This document shows positions 51,472 to 62,655 of a DNA stretch of 64,000 nucleotides, piece after piece. How positions within the stretch are numbered: the first letter of the stretch is position 1; every line of letters begins with the position of its first letter. The position numbers and the translations under genes are program-made. This DNA is from Alentia gelatinosa. Lineage: Eukaryota; Annelida; Polychaeta; Phyllodocida; Polynoidae. The notes beneath the pieces are model-generated. The model was not told where the DNA came from. It was given only the letters and a program-made list of their open reading frames with translations, and did no database searches. Location: assembly GCA_950022655.1 (NCBI GenBank), contig OX465584.1, forward strand, positions 54,082,789 through 54,146,788, read 5' to 3'.

Positions 51472-52131
51472 CTCTCATAAAATCTCACACTCTATAAGTG
51501 GTATTCTGTACAAGTTCTCACTAGGCTCTATGGTAGAAGAATCCTTAATGAACTAGGCTTAGAGCACACAGTATTCCGGCAAGGAGGCATCATTGAGATT
51601 ATAGGAATCTTTGGTTTACATTAATGTACGTCTTTAGCACGGGAGGCTCAAAGCTCTAAGCATAGTTCGTTAAGAATCCTTCTCCTATAGAGCGTAGCGA
51701 GAGTACAGAATACCACTTATAACCCGGCGTCTACACTAGACGATTCTGGCCGGCGATTCTTGCATTTTAAACCTCCTGACGACTTTCAGCAATAAAAAGC
51801 TAGAAATCGTCTAATGTAAACGCCAAGCGTGTGGCGGCTATAGATCGTCTGATTACGTCAGATTACTCAATTTGGCACCACCTCACGACTATTGAAGACG
51901 CTCTGACGCCGGCGACTATTTCAAGCCGGTTTGAAATAGTCGTCTACATAGGCGGCGATTCTGTGAAAACTCATAGTCGTCAGTGTGAACGCTCAAGGAA
52001 ATTCTGAGATCGACGACTTTTGCGGTGGACATAGCCACCACCTGACGCCTATTGGCTGACGATCTACAGTCGTCACATATTTAGTCGTCTAGTGTAAACG
52101 CCGGGTGAGAGAGTGTGAGATCTTATAAGAG
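51472..52131. mobile_element. Inverted-repeat element split by family B
   Basis: The left arm CCCTCTCATAAAATCTCACA continues through CTCTATAAGTGGTATTCTGTAC. The complementary right arm GTACAGAATACCACTTATA ends at 51721 and resumes at about 52109 as AGAGTGTGAGATCTTATAAGAGG. Inner arms (GGCTCTATGGTAGAAGAATCC / GGATTCTTAACGAACTATGC) extend the fold. Without the B insertion it is about 275 bp. Confidence 0.75.
51722..52106. mobile_element. Family B, most complete copy
   Basis: A 385-bp element from ACCCGGCGTCTACACTAGAC to GTCTAGTGTAAACGCCGGGT, with sub-terminal arms (CCTGACGACTTTCAGCA, ACCACCTGACGCCTATTGG) and a central GACTATTTCAAGCCGG / TTTGAAATAGTCGTC palindrome. It inserted into the right arm of another element. 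The exact target duplication could not be fixed by eye. Confidence 0.82.
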
Positions 52132-52156
52132 GGGTGCACATTAATCGTCCAGGGTG

Positions 52157-52400
52157 CTGTTGAATAAAGTTCGTTCTTTTCTGGTGCTGCTGCTGGACGA
52201 TAGGATAACTCCAACGATAAACGACATCACGGACGAGTTTTTCCATTCAGTGCTGTATGACAAAACAGAAGACATTTTCTAGATGAACGTAATTGTATAA
52301 AACACCTTTTAAGAGCTTCAGGTTACTCTTATCGTTAAAAACATTTATTCTTACAACACATCACTTTATACAAAACCACGGCCCAAAAGACAATTCTAAG
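52157..52400 (+). repeat. Repeat family Y, copy 2
   Basis: GTTGAATAAAGTTCGTTCTT, GGTGCTGCTGCTGGACGAT and ATAACTCCAACGATAAACGA match 1353-1520. It ends near GGCCCAAAAGAC. A nearly exact AATTAAAATTAAAA stutter follows at 52462-52490. Confidence 0.5.
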
Positions 52401-52844
52401 ATGTGGAATTCAGGCGTCGCAGTGCTGGGACGTTGCTTTCCATGCACAAATTGTATAACATAAAATTAAAATTAAAAATTAAAATAAAATTCCAGACGGA
52501 ATTCTCTATCCTCCTGCAGTTTCGGCCCTCTATTCGATGACTTTGTTTAAGGGAATAAAACACTTCCAGACACTCTCCCACAGCGGCCGAGGCACACTGT
52601 TAGCTTTGAAAAGAAAGTAGCCTCTGCAACTTACAGTTCAAAATGTTTGAACAGATAAAAACGAGTACATGGCGCGTCGTCTCCAGAATGCCTTCATGTC
52701 GTGGCTGCTTTCGAAAACTCATTAAAGCAGTAGTGTAGTATAGGACCGACTTTTATCTCCTGACTCTATCGTAGGAAGCAACGATGACACGCCTTGTTCT
52801 ATACAAAGGAGAGCTCACTGACACTTTGTATTTCATCTTGTAAT

Positions 52845-53325
52845 GTGACGTTTCCACCTGCCGATTATGACCACCGATTATGGCATTTCGCGCTACCGAC
52901 CGAATATGTGGCACATTTAGTGCAATAATCTTCTGTTGGAAACAGAAATGGTCGATAATTGATTTGAGACACCTAGACATCATGAAAAGACACCATATTG
53001 GCAGTACCGAATTGTTGACATGTTTTTTTTTACCTAATACGGTAATTTCATAATTTTCTATTGAGTATTTCGCACAAGGGTTTTCACGACACAAAATCCT
53101 ACGATACACACCAATTTGTCTGCTACATATAAATATAATCAAACGGGAACAGAAATGGTCAACGATTTTCCTCTCCAGCCTTTTGCAATATGACACCACC
53201 AACTGATTTCTGCACCCACCAACAAATCCAAGTGCATTGAATTGATAAGTGATGATCTCCAGTTTATTACCAGAGTCGGTTAGCGTCTGCCGAATTATTG
53301 AAGTGCAGGTCAACGATTAAATGTG
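52845..53325. repeat. Repeat family L, copy 1
   Basis: CCGATTATGACCACCGATTATGGCATTTCGCG, CAAACGGGAACAGAAATGG and TTTGCAATATGACACCACC match 57310-57560. The middle (52975-53140) is extra here. The longest open frame of the window (186 codons, minus, 52753-53313) lies over this repeat and is not supported as a gene. Confidence 0.55.
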
Positions 53326-53344
53326 CACCCTTTTTTTACAAGTT

Positions 53345-53500
53345 TACATACACAATAATGACTGGTTTTGTGTACGAGTGGCCGTCATCTCCGAGTAGTT
53401 GACGCGTAGTAATATCCGAGCAGCTAGCGAGGATGTTACGTGTTCTACTACGAGGAGACTACGGTCATTCGTATACAGAACCAGTCGTTATTGTATCTAT
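53345..53500. mobile_element. Long hairpin with a family I apex but different stem
   Basis: AATGACTGGTTTTGTGTACGA and its partner ending ACAGAACCAGTCGTTATT form the outer stem. The inner stem has GTTGACGCGTAGTAATATCC and the apex GAGCAGCTAGCGAGG. The inner part resembles family I, while the outer stem is unrelated. Confidence 0.6.
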
Positions 53501-53864
53501 TTCCCACATACAAGATAAATAACAAGAATGGACAATGTATCAACATATAGGATGACTACACATTCGATAAGGCCACAGCGGTGTCAAGCATGATGGTAAT
53601 TCCGTGTATACTTAGAACAGTTATATAATTTACTATTTCTCTGTGTTTTCGTATGCAAAACGTTTCATGACAGTGACTTCGGAAGGGAAATTAGTTAACC
53701 ATAACTTATAATTATGAATGATTGATATTGAATAAGCATTCAAGAAACATATTTTGAAGTACATGATGATTTGACCTCATTATGGATGGGGCTATTTTTC
53801 CGGAATCTCGCCAGGATCTCCGGGTAGCGAATTCCAGGTTCTTTATACATTTCCTATGGAGTCT

Positions 53865-54215
53865 TTTTATCATCCATCGTATACAAAGCCCCCATTGAGA
53901 ATGTATGGGAACTCAGTAAACCACGACCGATTGTATAAAACCTGTCAGATACCATAACTGTGGTATACGGATTTACATCTGTGGTATACGGGCTCAAAAC
54001 CGTGGTATACGGGGAAAATAGTCCCGTTGTGCTATAGAGCAAAGAAATAGTCCCTATTGTTATGCCCTTTGATATGGCAATTACTGGGTTTAATTTATTC
54101 GAAAATATAGATAATAAATGCAACAAACGATGGTTATGTGGACAGGCAGCTCTGTAAACCACTACGCGTCAACCTCTCGTATTTTACGGCCGCCTGTCCA
54201 CAAAACCATCGATTA
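53865..54215 (-). mobile_element. Family I element
   Basis: The ATACCATAACTGTGGTATACG array and GGTTATGTGGACAGGCAGC match 21300-21715. The hairpin is shortened: the apex GCTAGCG segment is deleted (AAACCACTACGCGTCAACC joins the arms). Confidence 0.65.
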
Positions 54216-54561
54216 TTGTCTATTTAGTATTAGGTGGGTAATAAAAGGAGAACCACCAACCAACCTCTGTTGAGCGTGAAGATTGCTCGTGGGTCTTTAG
54301 TTGGCAGGTGGAAACACCACATAAGATGAAATACATGGACCCACTTTGTGCTTCACTCTACGCCCACCAGCATAAAGAGATACTTCACAGTGCCTCAGGG
54401 AAAGACAACGAATTTACATCACACGCACAATTTTAGAAAAAAAAAGAAAAATATTTGACCATATCCTCATGAAGTAACTTGATACATGGGACTTGTGAGA
54501 GTAGGCGGGTGTGGTTTTAGGCAAGGGCCTACACATCAGGCTAACTAAAATATGGTCCTAT

Positions 54562-54880
54562 GGAGAAACCAAACAAGAGTTAGTCGTGTTGTTGTTTATC
54601 GCACAATGGCAAGATTGCATATTACTGTGGCAAAGCCGAGAGCAGTAATATGCGATCTTGCCGGAGTGCGATGAACAATAACACAACGAATTCGAGTTTG
54701 GTTTAAAATTTATCCTACCCCGCCCGTCTAAATTACTTCTACATTAAAAATGACGTCATTTGTCAAGTGTATCCCCCTAGAGCGATATTTTTCATTTTTC
54801 TCCAGACCGAATACGGTTACCCAATGTTAAGCTTATGGAGTTTTTTATTAGGTGTAGGATAGATAGGCCTATCCTACCTC
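54562..54880 (-). mobile_element. Family V element 2
   Basis: On the minus strand: TATCCTACACCTAATAAAAA, CTCCATAAGCTTAACATTGGG, a TGACGTCA site (54752-54763 region), GGGGTAGGATAAATTTTAAA, then a hairpin with arms of about 60 bp (54566-54627 and 54643-54705; inner TGTTATTGTTCATCGCAC, GATCGCATATTACTG) and apex CTCTCGGCTTTGCCAC. The element begins with a mirrored TAGGATAGATAGGCCTATCCTA. Confidence 0.7.
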
Positions 54881-55191
54881 CACTATCGGTCTTATTAGAA
54901 TACAACCCCAAGGGGTGTCGTAGCGATACCTTGGTTACCAGAATTGAAATAATTCGGCTACTATCAGTCAAAATGGCTGCCTAGAGTGTAGCTGGATGGC
55001 ATTGTTATATTTTCCTATAAGTAAATCTATCATAGAGGTACAAAAAGTCTTCTTTCTAAAATCCGGTCCTCCACTAAGAATTGTATTTGGCCATTCACCA
55101 AAAATAATCCTCGTGGACGACAAATCTTCATCGTGTGATCTTCAAACTCATTCTGATTGGTTGTCAACAAAGATATGTCTTTCACTAAGAC

Positions 55192-55495
55192 CAGGGACCT
55201 GTTTCACTAGTTTCATGACATGTCTGTGACACCATACAGACATTGGGGTTGGCTAGTTTCGTGACAACACAAGTAGCTGCCCTTAGGAAAAGACAGATCC
55301 CAAACATAAGAATTAGACAAATCTACACGTCATGGACCTGTTTCATTAGTTTCGTGACAAAAGTGTTAGACAGACATGAAAAGCAGCACCAACAGTGCCA
55401 GCAAGAACGGACAAAACGAAGTCTAATGTTTAGTTCTTATGAAACCGGACACACCATATAGACGCCATCTAGACATGTCACGAAACTAGCGATAA
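55192..55495. mobile_element. Family E element, right end truncated
   Basis: From CAGGGACCTGTTTCACTAGT through GTAGCTGCCCTTAGGAAAAG to CATGTCACGAAACTAGCGA, where the last 15 bases of the terminal repeat are lost. Otherwise close to 37896-38207. Confidence 0.75.
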
Positions 55496-55499
55496 AGAT

Positions 55500-57300
55500 T
55501 CAACGGGTTTTGTTTGACAACGCTACCACATTGTGATCCTTGTGAATATCGCCCATGTTTGGTCCTAACCGTAGATCTTCAGTTATTATCCTTCTCAATT
55601 TTAAAAACACCTCCCGGGCTTACATAATTATGGTGTGGATGGGTGGTTTTTTTCTCTTAATGTGAAATTTTCAGGATACTGCTGCTTGTTCCTGGCAGGT
55701 AGGGAAAGGTTCAGGATTAGTCCACCAGGTGGCACGCCTCAATTCCGTCTAAATGTATATGTAGAATTATATCCAAATTCACTGCATGCATGTTATAAAT
55801 TCTCAAATTCTTGGATTGCCATTGACTGACTGCAGCGATAGATTTGTTTCCATCAACTTTTATAGGACTTTTGATAAAATATCAGGCAATGATATCTGAA
55901 AACCCCAGAAATACACCAGATTTAGTACAGATAAAAACAAGTAAGGGCATAAAACGCCACAACTCCAAGCCATTCTTATTTGCAAAAGTACTTTTTATCA
56001 TTAGAAATAAAATGATCACAAGGTAGGCATCAAGTTTCTGGACCCGTAGTCGACGTTCCGGTCATAAATAACCTTCTTCAGGACTCGTACATTGACCCTG
56101 AGGTGGGCCTTAGTGCAGTTAGGGTCTGACGCTAGGTCTTAGTGATGGTTGTTACGATGATCAACAAGTTTTCAAGTTTTTAACATTTGTCTAGTACCTG
56201 ATAAGTGGGGACTTTGGCATCGCCACCCAAATAACAACATGATTATTAAAAACATCAGTCTACAAGCAAAGATCGTCAGGTGTAAAAACTTCAACTACTT
56301 CTTGGGCCAAAGACATTTTCTCGAGGAGCACCAGCTCACAGCATTTCGGTTCGCGATGTGATCTCGGTGCATTTTTCGTCGGCAAACTCCACCCTAGGCA
56401 CAGTTTACGCCTGACGATAGAAAAGACCCTCATGAAAGTTTGGGAAGAGAAGCATCGGTCGATGGTGTTCCCCGATAAAATATCGCTTTAGATTATCGGT
56501 GACCCTCTAAGTCGTGGAGGTGTTTACACGTGACGACGAATAAGTGGTTTATTCAGCAAAAATGTCTTTCATCTGGCGACCGATTATTTGCTATGTGTGC
56601 TTCGATTTTCACGGGTCGGTCATATTTATAGAAAAGGAGAAAGTCTAGACATTAAGCCCACATAAACTGCAGCTGAATGTATTTCGTTCCCATTGCACAA
56701 TCATAGGCAAACCCCTATTCCTATAAATAGTATAGATTTAATTCGGAAATATGAAAGATGGACTGATGTATTAATATGAAGGATGAATATTCAGAGGATT
56801 ACTAGAAGTTACCATGAGTACCAACAAAATGGCACCCAATGAAAACTAGCACGCAAAACGCAGCAGCTGATGGGATGTCATCTTTATTGATCAACCAAAA
56901 GCAATGTATGTATATAACAGTTCAATGTACAACACTTTATATCGGATCAATAAAGGCATTTTTTTTTTAAAGAAAAAAAAAGGCTTTGTCTAGGGGTTAT
57001 GATAGAAATCGTTCTCAGTGAAGTAAATAGACTTTCTTCAATAACACTTAGAAGTACTTGCCGACGGAGTGTTTTGCAAAATCCGCGCTCCCTTTACTGA
57101 CGATTTCTAAGCACTTTGAAATTGTGACAGGCCAATAAAGTTGGTCCGTGGTGCCATGTTACACTATTTGGGGCTTAGAAATCGCTGACCAGATCTGTTT
57201 TCCTCTGTTTACACTTACAGATATCAAATAGTGAATATGGAATAATCGGTCGGCGGTGCTAGATTCTAGAATTTTTGTTTATAATCGGTAGGTGTAAACT
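55500..57300. other. Mostly unassigned region
   Basis: Low similarity to D/U-type motifs occurs at 56330-56600 (TTTTTCGTCGGCAAACTCC, ACCGATTATTTGC). Near 56880-56955 an inverted pair CTTTATTGATC / GATCAATAAAGG surrounds about 50 bp, and the second arm's AATAAA before a T/A-run could be a polyadenylation site on the plus strand. No gene could be attached to it. Confidence 0.3.
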
Positions 57301-57309
57301 GGGCCCGGT

Positions 57310-57560
57310 GTCAAATTTCCACTTTCCCATAATGACCACCGATTATGGCATTTTGCGCCACCGACAGGTTTTGGAAAACATTTCGTGCAATACTTGTCAG
57401 GTGGACACAAAATGGCCAACTATGTTTTTTCTCCTGCCTCATGCAATATGGCACCACCGTCCCAATTCTTCACCCATCAGCAAAATCAAAGCCCATTGAA
57501 TTAATCAGTGGCAGTCTGCAATTTATCACAAAAAGACGGTCAGCGTCCACCGCTTTTAGG
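57310..57560. repeat. Repeat family L, copy 2
   Basis: GACCACCGATTATGGCATTTTGCGCCACCGAC and GCAATATGGCACCACCG match the copy at 52845. The 113-codon frame here (57345-57686) is a repeat frame. Confidence 0.55.
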
Positions 57561-57580
57561 CAGTGTATGTCCCAACGATT

Positions 57581-57880
57581 ATCTCACCCCTGGGACAAGT
57601 TTAGCCATAGGAATAACATTAGAAAAAAATACCCAAGTAAAGTGACAATACTACGCCACAGCCGTGGCGTAGTGAATTTTAGATGACGTCATATAGATTT
57701 GCCAAGTCTATTCTAACTATTGTGAAGTTTTGATGATATTTAATGTCATTAAAAGGGATGAGATAAATCTAGAACCGCACTCGAATCGTAAAGTACACAA
57801 AAATCCACTCATTTGAATGGGCCATAATCGTCATTCGGCTTCGCCTCGATCACTATTGCGGCCCATCCAAACTCATGGAG
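57581..57880 (+). mobile_element. Family V element 4
   Basis: Module one TAGCCATAGGAATAACATTAG, a palindrome ACTACGCCACAGCCGTGGCGTAGT (57638-57661 region), TGACGTCA at 57685, module two GGGATGAGATAAATCTAGAACC, and a hairpin (arms about 57799-57832 and 57840-57876; core GAATGGGCCATAAT / ATTGCGGCCCATC) with apex TTCGGCTTCGCCTCG. Confidence 0.65.
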
Positions 57881-58099
57881 TATTGTCTATTTATACGATT
57901 CTCGATGCAGTTCTATGTAGTTATGTACCATCGTCCTTTCACTGGGAGAACCACCATCCAACTTTTGTACAGCGTGATAATTATCAGTGTGTTTTTAGTC
58001 GGCAGTTGGAAACGCCGCATTACAGATATTAAATCGGGAATATGGGATAATCGGTGGGCGGTACCAGATACTAGAATCGGTGGTCATGATCGGTAGGTG

Positions 58100-58430
58100 T
58101 AAACTGGGCCTGACTGTCACCAGCAGTGCTGGGAGCAGGTGTCCTTGCAACCAAACTGATTGGATATTGAGGTCAAAGGTCGCGGATGGTCTACATCAGC
58201 TGGGGGTGAACGTGAGGCTCATGTCTAGCTCTAGATACGCTGCCATTGGCTCACTCTCCACCATATCATATCATGTTAGGGGCCATCCATGAAGTATGTA
58301 CGCAGCATTCTGAAAGAATCAAGCCCACACCTTACACTAATTTTCTACGCAATTGAATAAACAAGGAACATAAGCAATATAGACTCAACAGGCGAATAAT
58401 CTCACTAAAATCATAGGTGGTCGTCCTTTT
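58100..58430. other. Unassigned spacer
   Basis: No gene or repeat was recognised. Confidence 0.3.
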
Positions 58431-58473
58431 AACCCTTTCCAGGCGAGCAGGTTCGTGGGTAGCAGTAGCTGAA

Positions 58474-58694
58474 AGGGGGTTGTTTCATAATCTAGGATCG
58501 TACATGAAGAACCTTTTCTGTACCTCGTACAAGGGTTATCGTCTAATAATATTTAAGTCTGTTGGCTAAGACAATATTGGCCGTCCATAAGGTCGTCCAT
58601 AAGTGTTGAATAAAGTTGACCCGCATCGTCCCTGGGTCTCTATGGCGTACAGAAAATGGTCTACATGTACGATCCTGGATTGTGAAACGGGCCC
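58474..58694. mobile_element. Family J element, uninterrupted copy
   Basis: GGGGGTTGTTTCATAATCTAG and its complement ending GATTGTGAAACGGGCCCC bound about 221 bp. The CGTACATGAAG motif appears once here but twice (flanking K) in the copy at 26398. Confidence 0.75.
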
Positions 58695-58907
58695 CAGGAT
58701 GCTCCAAGGCTGTATGTCTCTGGGGGCGAGAATGCTTTGAGGAATTTCAGGAAAGTTTCACGTGTTATGTGAACTTCTTTATGGCCGTAGTTCAATTTCT
58801 TTTTAAAGAGTATACAAAATGCATTGATTTCCACACATATCCTTCCATATCTTACACATATTCTTTAAATTGTTCTTGTATTTATTGGAAGATGCCTGAA
58901 TATATCA

Positions 58908-59003
58908 TGAATGCCTGTAGGCATTCTCCTCCCCCCCCCCCCCCGTGTACATAATGCCTGTAGGCATTTTTGCCACCATGTACATAATGCCTGCAGGCAT
59001 TTT
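58908..59003. repeat. Three AATGCCTGYAGGCATT palindromes
   Basis: The palindrome repeats at roughly 35-40 bp spacing with GTACATAATGCC linkers, next to a C-run. The core is a variant of the ATGCCTSSAGGCAT core in the minisatellites at 25.1 and 45.1 kb. Confidence 0.85.
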
Positions 59004-59252
59004 CTCCCTGAAAGGTTTAAATTCGGGATACTAAGGAATAGTTTAAAGTATGAAGCAGCGAAAGAGATCTATACATCTAATATCAGAGCAATGGCAGAAT
59101 ATTGCCCATATGTCCAAGATTGCCTCAGGAAAATAACCCTTCAGGCAATATAAAGACTGATGTTGCGAGGATGGAGGATAAAACTGAATTATAAAAATGT
59201 AGTTGGGCTATCCTCGGTTTAGCTCCATGGCTAATGTGGTCTTAAGGCTCCA

Positions 59253-59700
59253 GTGGTGTGTAGTCGAAGGCGAGTGTTATTACTAATGTTCAAATCAGTC
59301 TCGATGTGGCGGTTTTACCTGCAGACAAAAACCCTACCTATTATCTGCACTCTATACAAAAGTCGGTCTAAGGTTCCATTTGAGAAACTATCTCTGCGCA
59401 TAATCGTCAGCAAAAAGGCTACTTTTTTTTTCTTTTTTTTTTTTTAGAAAATTGAGGTAGTCACCAATCGCGACCAACTTTTGACAGTCAAGTTCATTCC
59501 ACCAGTAATATATTCAATGCAGAGACATTTAGTTGTTGTTGCAAAATGTTAATCCGTTGTGCTAGATTATGTAATATCGGAGACAAAAATCACTGACCCT
59601 TTTTTATTCCACCTGCTGATGATCGTGTGACCAAAGTGTAACCTAAGCGGTCAGTGGTGCTAAATCCCATAAACAATGGTCATAACAATGGTCATAATCG
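59253..59700. repeat. Family U repeat, diverged
   Basis: CTGCAGACAAAAACCCTACC, TATACAAAAGTCGG, GAGGTAGTCACCAATCGCG and TCCACCTGCTGATGATCGTG follow U motifs. The T-run at 59423-59445 sits where an A/T tail occurs in the copy at 32.7 kb. Confidence 0.4.
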
Positions 59701-59937
59701 TTTGTTGTTTTATATTTTATTTCAACCAGTTCTACATAGTAGTAGATCTTCCACTGGAGTTAGGTGGGAACGCCACATAACACTGATACTAGACCATGGA
59801 GTACCAGAAGTACTACCAAAGTACAATTTTAACTGCAATGTCCAAAATGAACTGCAGTCAGAGAATCGCCTTTTTGGCGAGGGTAAACTTGTGGGCTGGA
59901 ATTCAGGCTGAGCTGCACCTATCCAATCTAGCATCAC

Positions 59938-60240
59938 CAGGGACCTGTTTCAGTAGTCTCATGACATTAGGCCTAGACAGACATCAACAGCAGCACCAAC
60001 AGTGCAAGCAAAAGCGGAAAAAGACTATCAAATATCTGAAGATCGAAGTGGCCAATCTTCTTCATATTTGAAACAATTATAGGTTATATGTATCCCCTAC
60101 TCAAGTTAAAGTGTCATTGCTTAATTCCTTCGGGAAGTGAGTGAAACTCGGCGTGTCATCGATTGCAATCTTGTGATCTGTCCGTATGGTGTCACAGACG
60201 CCATCTAGACATGTCACAAAACTACTGAAACAGGTCCCTG
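59938..60240. mobile_element. Family E element, subtype 2, complete
   Basis: A 303-bp element from CAGGGACCTGTTTCAGTAGT to ACTACTGAAACAGGTCCCTG. It has inserted into family B-like DNA (GTGACTTTCAGCAGTAAAAG follows). The flanks CAC and GTG extend the inverted repeat by three bases, and no direct duplication is visible. Confidence 0.85.
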
Positions 60241-60450
60241 GTGACTTTCAGCAGTAAAAGAAACTGAGTGACGACTACGGATCGTCTAGTTATCAGATTA
60301 TGCAATTTGGCACAACTTGGCGATCATTATGCAGACGATTTTACCCTGACGACCAATTCAATGCAGTACATTTCTAAGTGTAAATATTTGAGGAAATTCT
60401 TAGATGGACGACTATTCCGTCCAATATTCGTTGTACCCTTAGTCACTGGC
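60241..60450. mobile_element. Family B remnant
   Basis: GACTTTCAGCAGTAAAAG, ACGACTACGGATCGTC and TATGCAATTTGGCACAACTTGGCG follow the family B interior. Ends are decayed. Confidence 0.5.
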
Positions 60451-61060
60451 GTGCTATAATTTCCATGTATCGTTGACTACAAATGTATCTAAAGGGGAGC
60501 TTCTGGTCATACCCAAGTTGCACGCACTTAATTTTACACTGCTACTAAGACTCCAAGGGACGGTTAGTGTGATCACCAAACATGGTGTAAGAACTTCAAA
60601 TACACAAATGTAAACCTAGCCTAAGAATATTATTTGTTGGGTTTTTTTGTTGTTTTTTGTTTTTTATTCAATAAATGGACAATATACAATCGCCGACAAA
60701 GTATTGGGCGTTCTTCCTTGTACAATTCCAGAAATCACAATTAAACTAGACAGGACATACTGTTTTTATACCAACCTCCAAAAACCAGCAGTATTCCTTA
60801 CATTACACACATTTTATTGATATAATTCATATGCCAGGTTATGTGACTCTGGAAGAAAAAATGGTAGATGGTCTAACCTGATCATAATTATAAATGCCAT
60901 ACCGAAATATGAACATACAAGTCATACCTCCTTGACATTATACGCCTACGCAGTGGGCAAAATAAGGCAAGGAACCATAACGCTGGAGAGCCGGGAAGAT
61001 AGGAAGCAGCTGCTTCCCATGGCACCTCTGTATGATAAATAAAAGCATCAACAAGAAAAT
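60451..61060. other. Unassigned spacer
   Basis: AT-rich, with a T/G-rich run at 60630-60667. GATAAATAAAAGCATC near 61031 resembles the retroposon 3' end at 16.7 kb. Confidence 0.3.
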
Positions 61061-61067
61061 CTGTACA

Positions 61068-61155
61068 CTGCGTAATCGAGCACCATCCGGATAATTATTG
61101 GCTAGACGATCTCTAGTCGTTACGTTTAGGTCGTCTATTGTAAATGTCTGGTCAG
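61068..61155. mobile_element. Family B right-end fragment
   Basis: GCGTAATCGAGCACCATCCGG, TTGGCTAGACGATCTCTAGTCG and GTCGTCTATTGTAAATGTCTGG match the last 90 bp of the 51722-52106 copy. Confidence 0.55.
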
Positions 61156-61913
61156 TCCGACTATCAAAGAATTCAAAGAAAGATTGCAGAGATTATAGTT
61201 GGAGATTAACCTGAAGTATCATCAACATCCATTCACTTATTCATATTTTCATCCATACATGTTAGCTCAAATCTATATAAAATAAAGACGTATTATACTT
61301 TTTTTATCTCACATCTCAATACGGAGAGAGTTGTGATAACCAGATGCAGAAGGATATTGTAACTGAAAAATTAGCTTCAGCAAGAGCTTGGAATTCATGA
61401 ATAAGAAGAAAAGAAGAAATTTCCAAAATAATTCCCCCCCCCCCCCCCTCACGTACATAACCATTATTTAACGTTAAGTAATATTTATTTTGTTCCATGG
61501 TCAATTGGAGATAGGACATGAAGTGTAGGGAGTGTTTTATCCTTGTTTGTAGCACCTTTTACATTCCCAGTGTTAAATCAATTGTGCACAATGTTGACGA
61601 TGTTTTCGTAGCTGTTGATTTCACATCAGGCCATTTTCCATTGGTTGATTATTCAGTGTCAGTCTGGGATCGGTGAATTGAAACAGCCTGGCAATTGAAA
61701 TGATTACCGATTGATTCGGCAAAGATTACGTAGTAAGGGCACCACCGACCGACTTGGTCAAGGACCAACAAAACTAAAACGGTTGGATTTCTATGGTGAG
61801 GCTTAAGGTTTCAGCATGAACATTAAATCGTTAGGTAACTCTAAGATACATGAGAAACAAGGTATGCACTGCACCTTTACCCATCTTCTAATACCGACGT
61901 GCAGTTCGAGGCA
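61156..61913. other. Unassigned spacer
   Basis: A C-run lies at 61434-61449. F-like pieces (TTTCCATTGGTTGATTATTC, ACCACCGACCGACTTGG) occur near 61635-61760. No gene. Confidence 0.3.
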
Positions 61914-62290
61914 TTATCCTACCCTTAATGAAAAAATCCCATAGGCTTAACATTGACTTTCCGTATGCGCCCATATGTCGCATTCGGAAAAAAAAAATCG
62001 CTCCTAGGAGCGTACAAAAAATGGACCAATCAGAGATCAGCAGCTGAAAGTAGTTCCAAGCGCCTTCAGAGCAGCAAGGAGAGCTATATGGAGGACTTCA
62101 GAAAGTTTTTATCATGTTTTTTGTTATTATCCTCACATAAAAATATCGTTCACAGGGGGTAGGATAAAATCAAAACCTTATTCGTTTTAATCTGGGCTCC
62201 CGTATGTGACGACTGGAGTTTTGGCTCTGGATATCACTACGCCAAACTCCAGTCGTCGCATACGGGAGCCCAGATTAAAACTCATCCGGT
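61914..62290 (+). mobile_element. Family V element 3
   Basis: Module one TATCCTACCCTTAATGAAAA then CCCATAGGCTTAACATTGAC, a CGCTCCTAGGAGCG palindrome, a roughly 130-bp unique part, module two GGGGTAGGATAAAATCAAAACC (62155-62176), then a hairpin with 41-bp arms (62184-62225 and 62241-62281; AATCTGGGCTCCCGTA and its complement) with one or two mismatches. The apex is CTCTGGATATCACTAC, without the GCTTCG core. Confidence 0.7.
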
Positions 62291-62315
62291 TTTACGATAC
62301 TACCGACAGACTTTT

Positions 62316-62655
62316 AGGCGAATAAAGTAATTGGTACCGTTTTCGTCGGCCAGTGGAAAATGCCTTTTAAACCTTTTTTCCACTGGCCAACAAAAACGGC
62401 GGACACTCAAAACCTTGTCGGTGATGCCACCGACCGCATGTTGGTTTCAATTTATCGGCGAGGGTGCATTGAATGCACTGTTTCTACGTATACTTTTCGA
62501 CGTACGCACAGGTTTTCTGTGAGAAAGTCGGCCTTGGTACATAATCTATTCCAAAATAATCTGTGGGCATTCTCTGCCGGTTTTGTTTCCATCTTTCGGT
62601 GGCTCCCGATTGCAGATCGGTGCAAAGTAATCGGCCAATGGGAATGGGCTTTTTA
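62316..62655. mobile_element. Family F element
   Basis: It contains GTTTTCGTCGGCCAGTGG, TTTCCACTGGCCAACAAAAA, TCGGTGATGCCACCGACCGC, GTGCATTGAATGCACTG and GATCGGTGCAAAGTAATCGG in the order of 6504-7100 and 17505-18245. The 148-codon frame at 62360-62806 runs across it. Confidence 0.55.

Larger units (their letters stand above)
58431..59020. mobile_element. Possible TTAA-type element with AATGCCTGYAGGCATT repeats
   Basis: TTTTAACCCTTTCCAGGCGA at the left and CTGAAAGGTTTAAA at the right resemble the ends of the piggyBac-like element at 25071-25455. The right portion has three AATGCCTG(T/C)AGGCATT palindromes (58910, 58951, 58986). A family J element lies inside. Confidence 0.4.

Noticed and set aside
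52753..53313. Longest ordinary open frame (186 codons, minus strand)
   Set aside because: It lies over repeat family L, whose other copy (57310-57560) does not keep the frame. No domain is visible and such a length is possible by chance in 64 kb.
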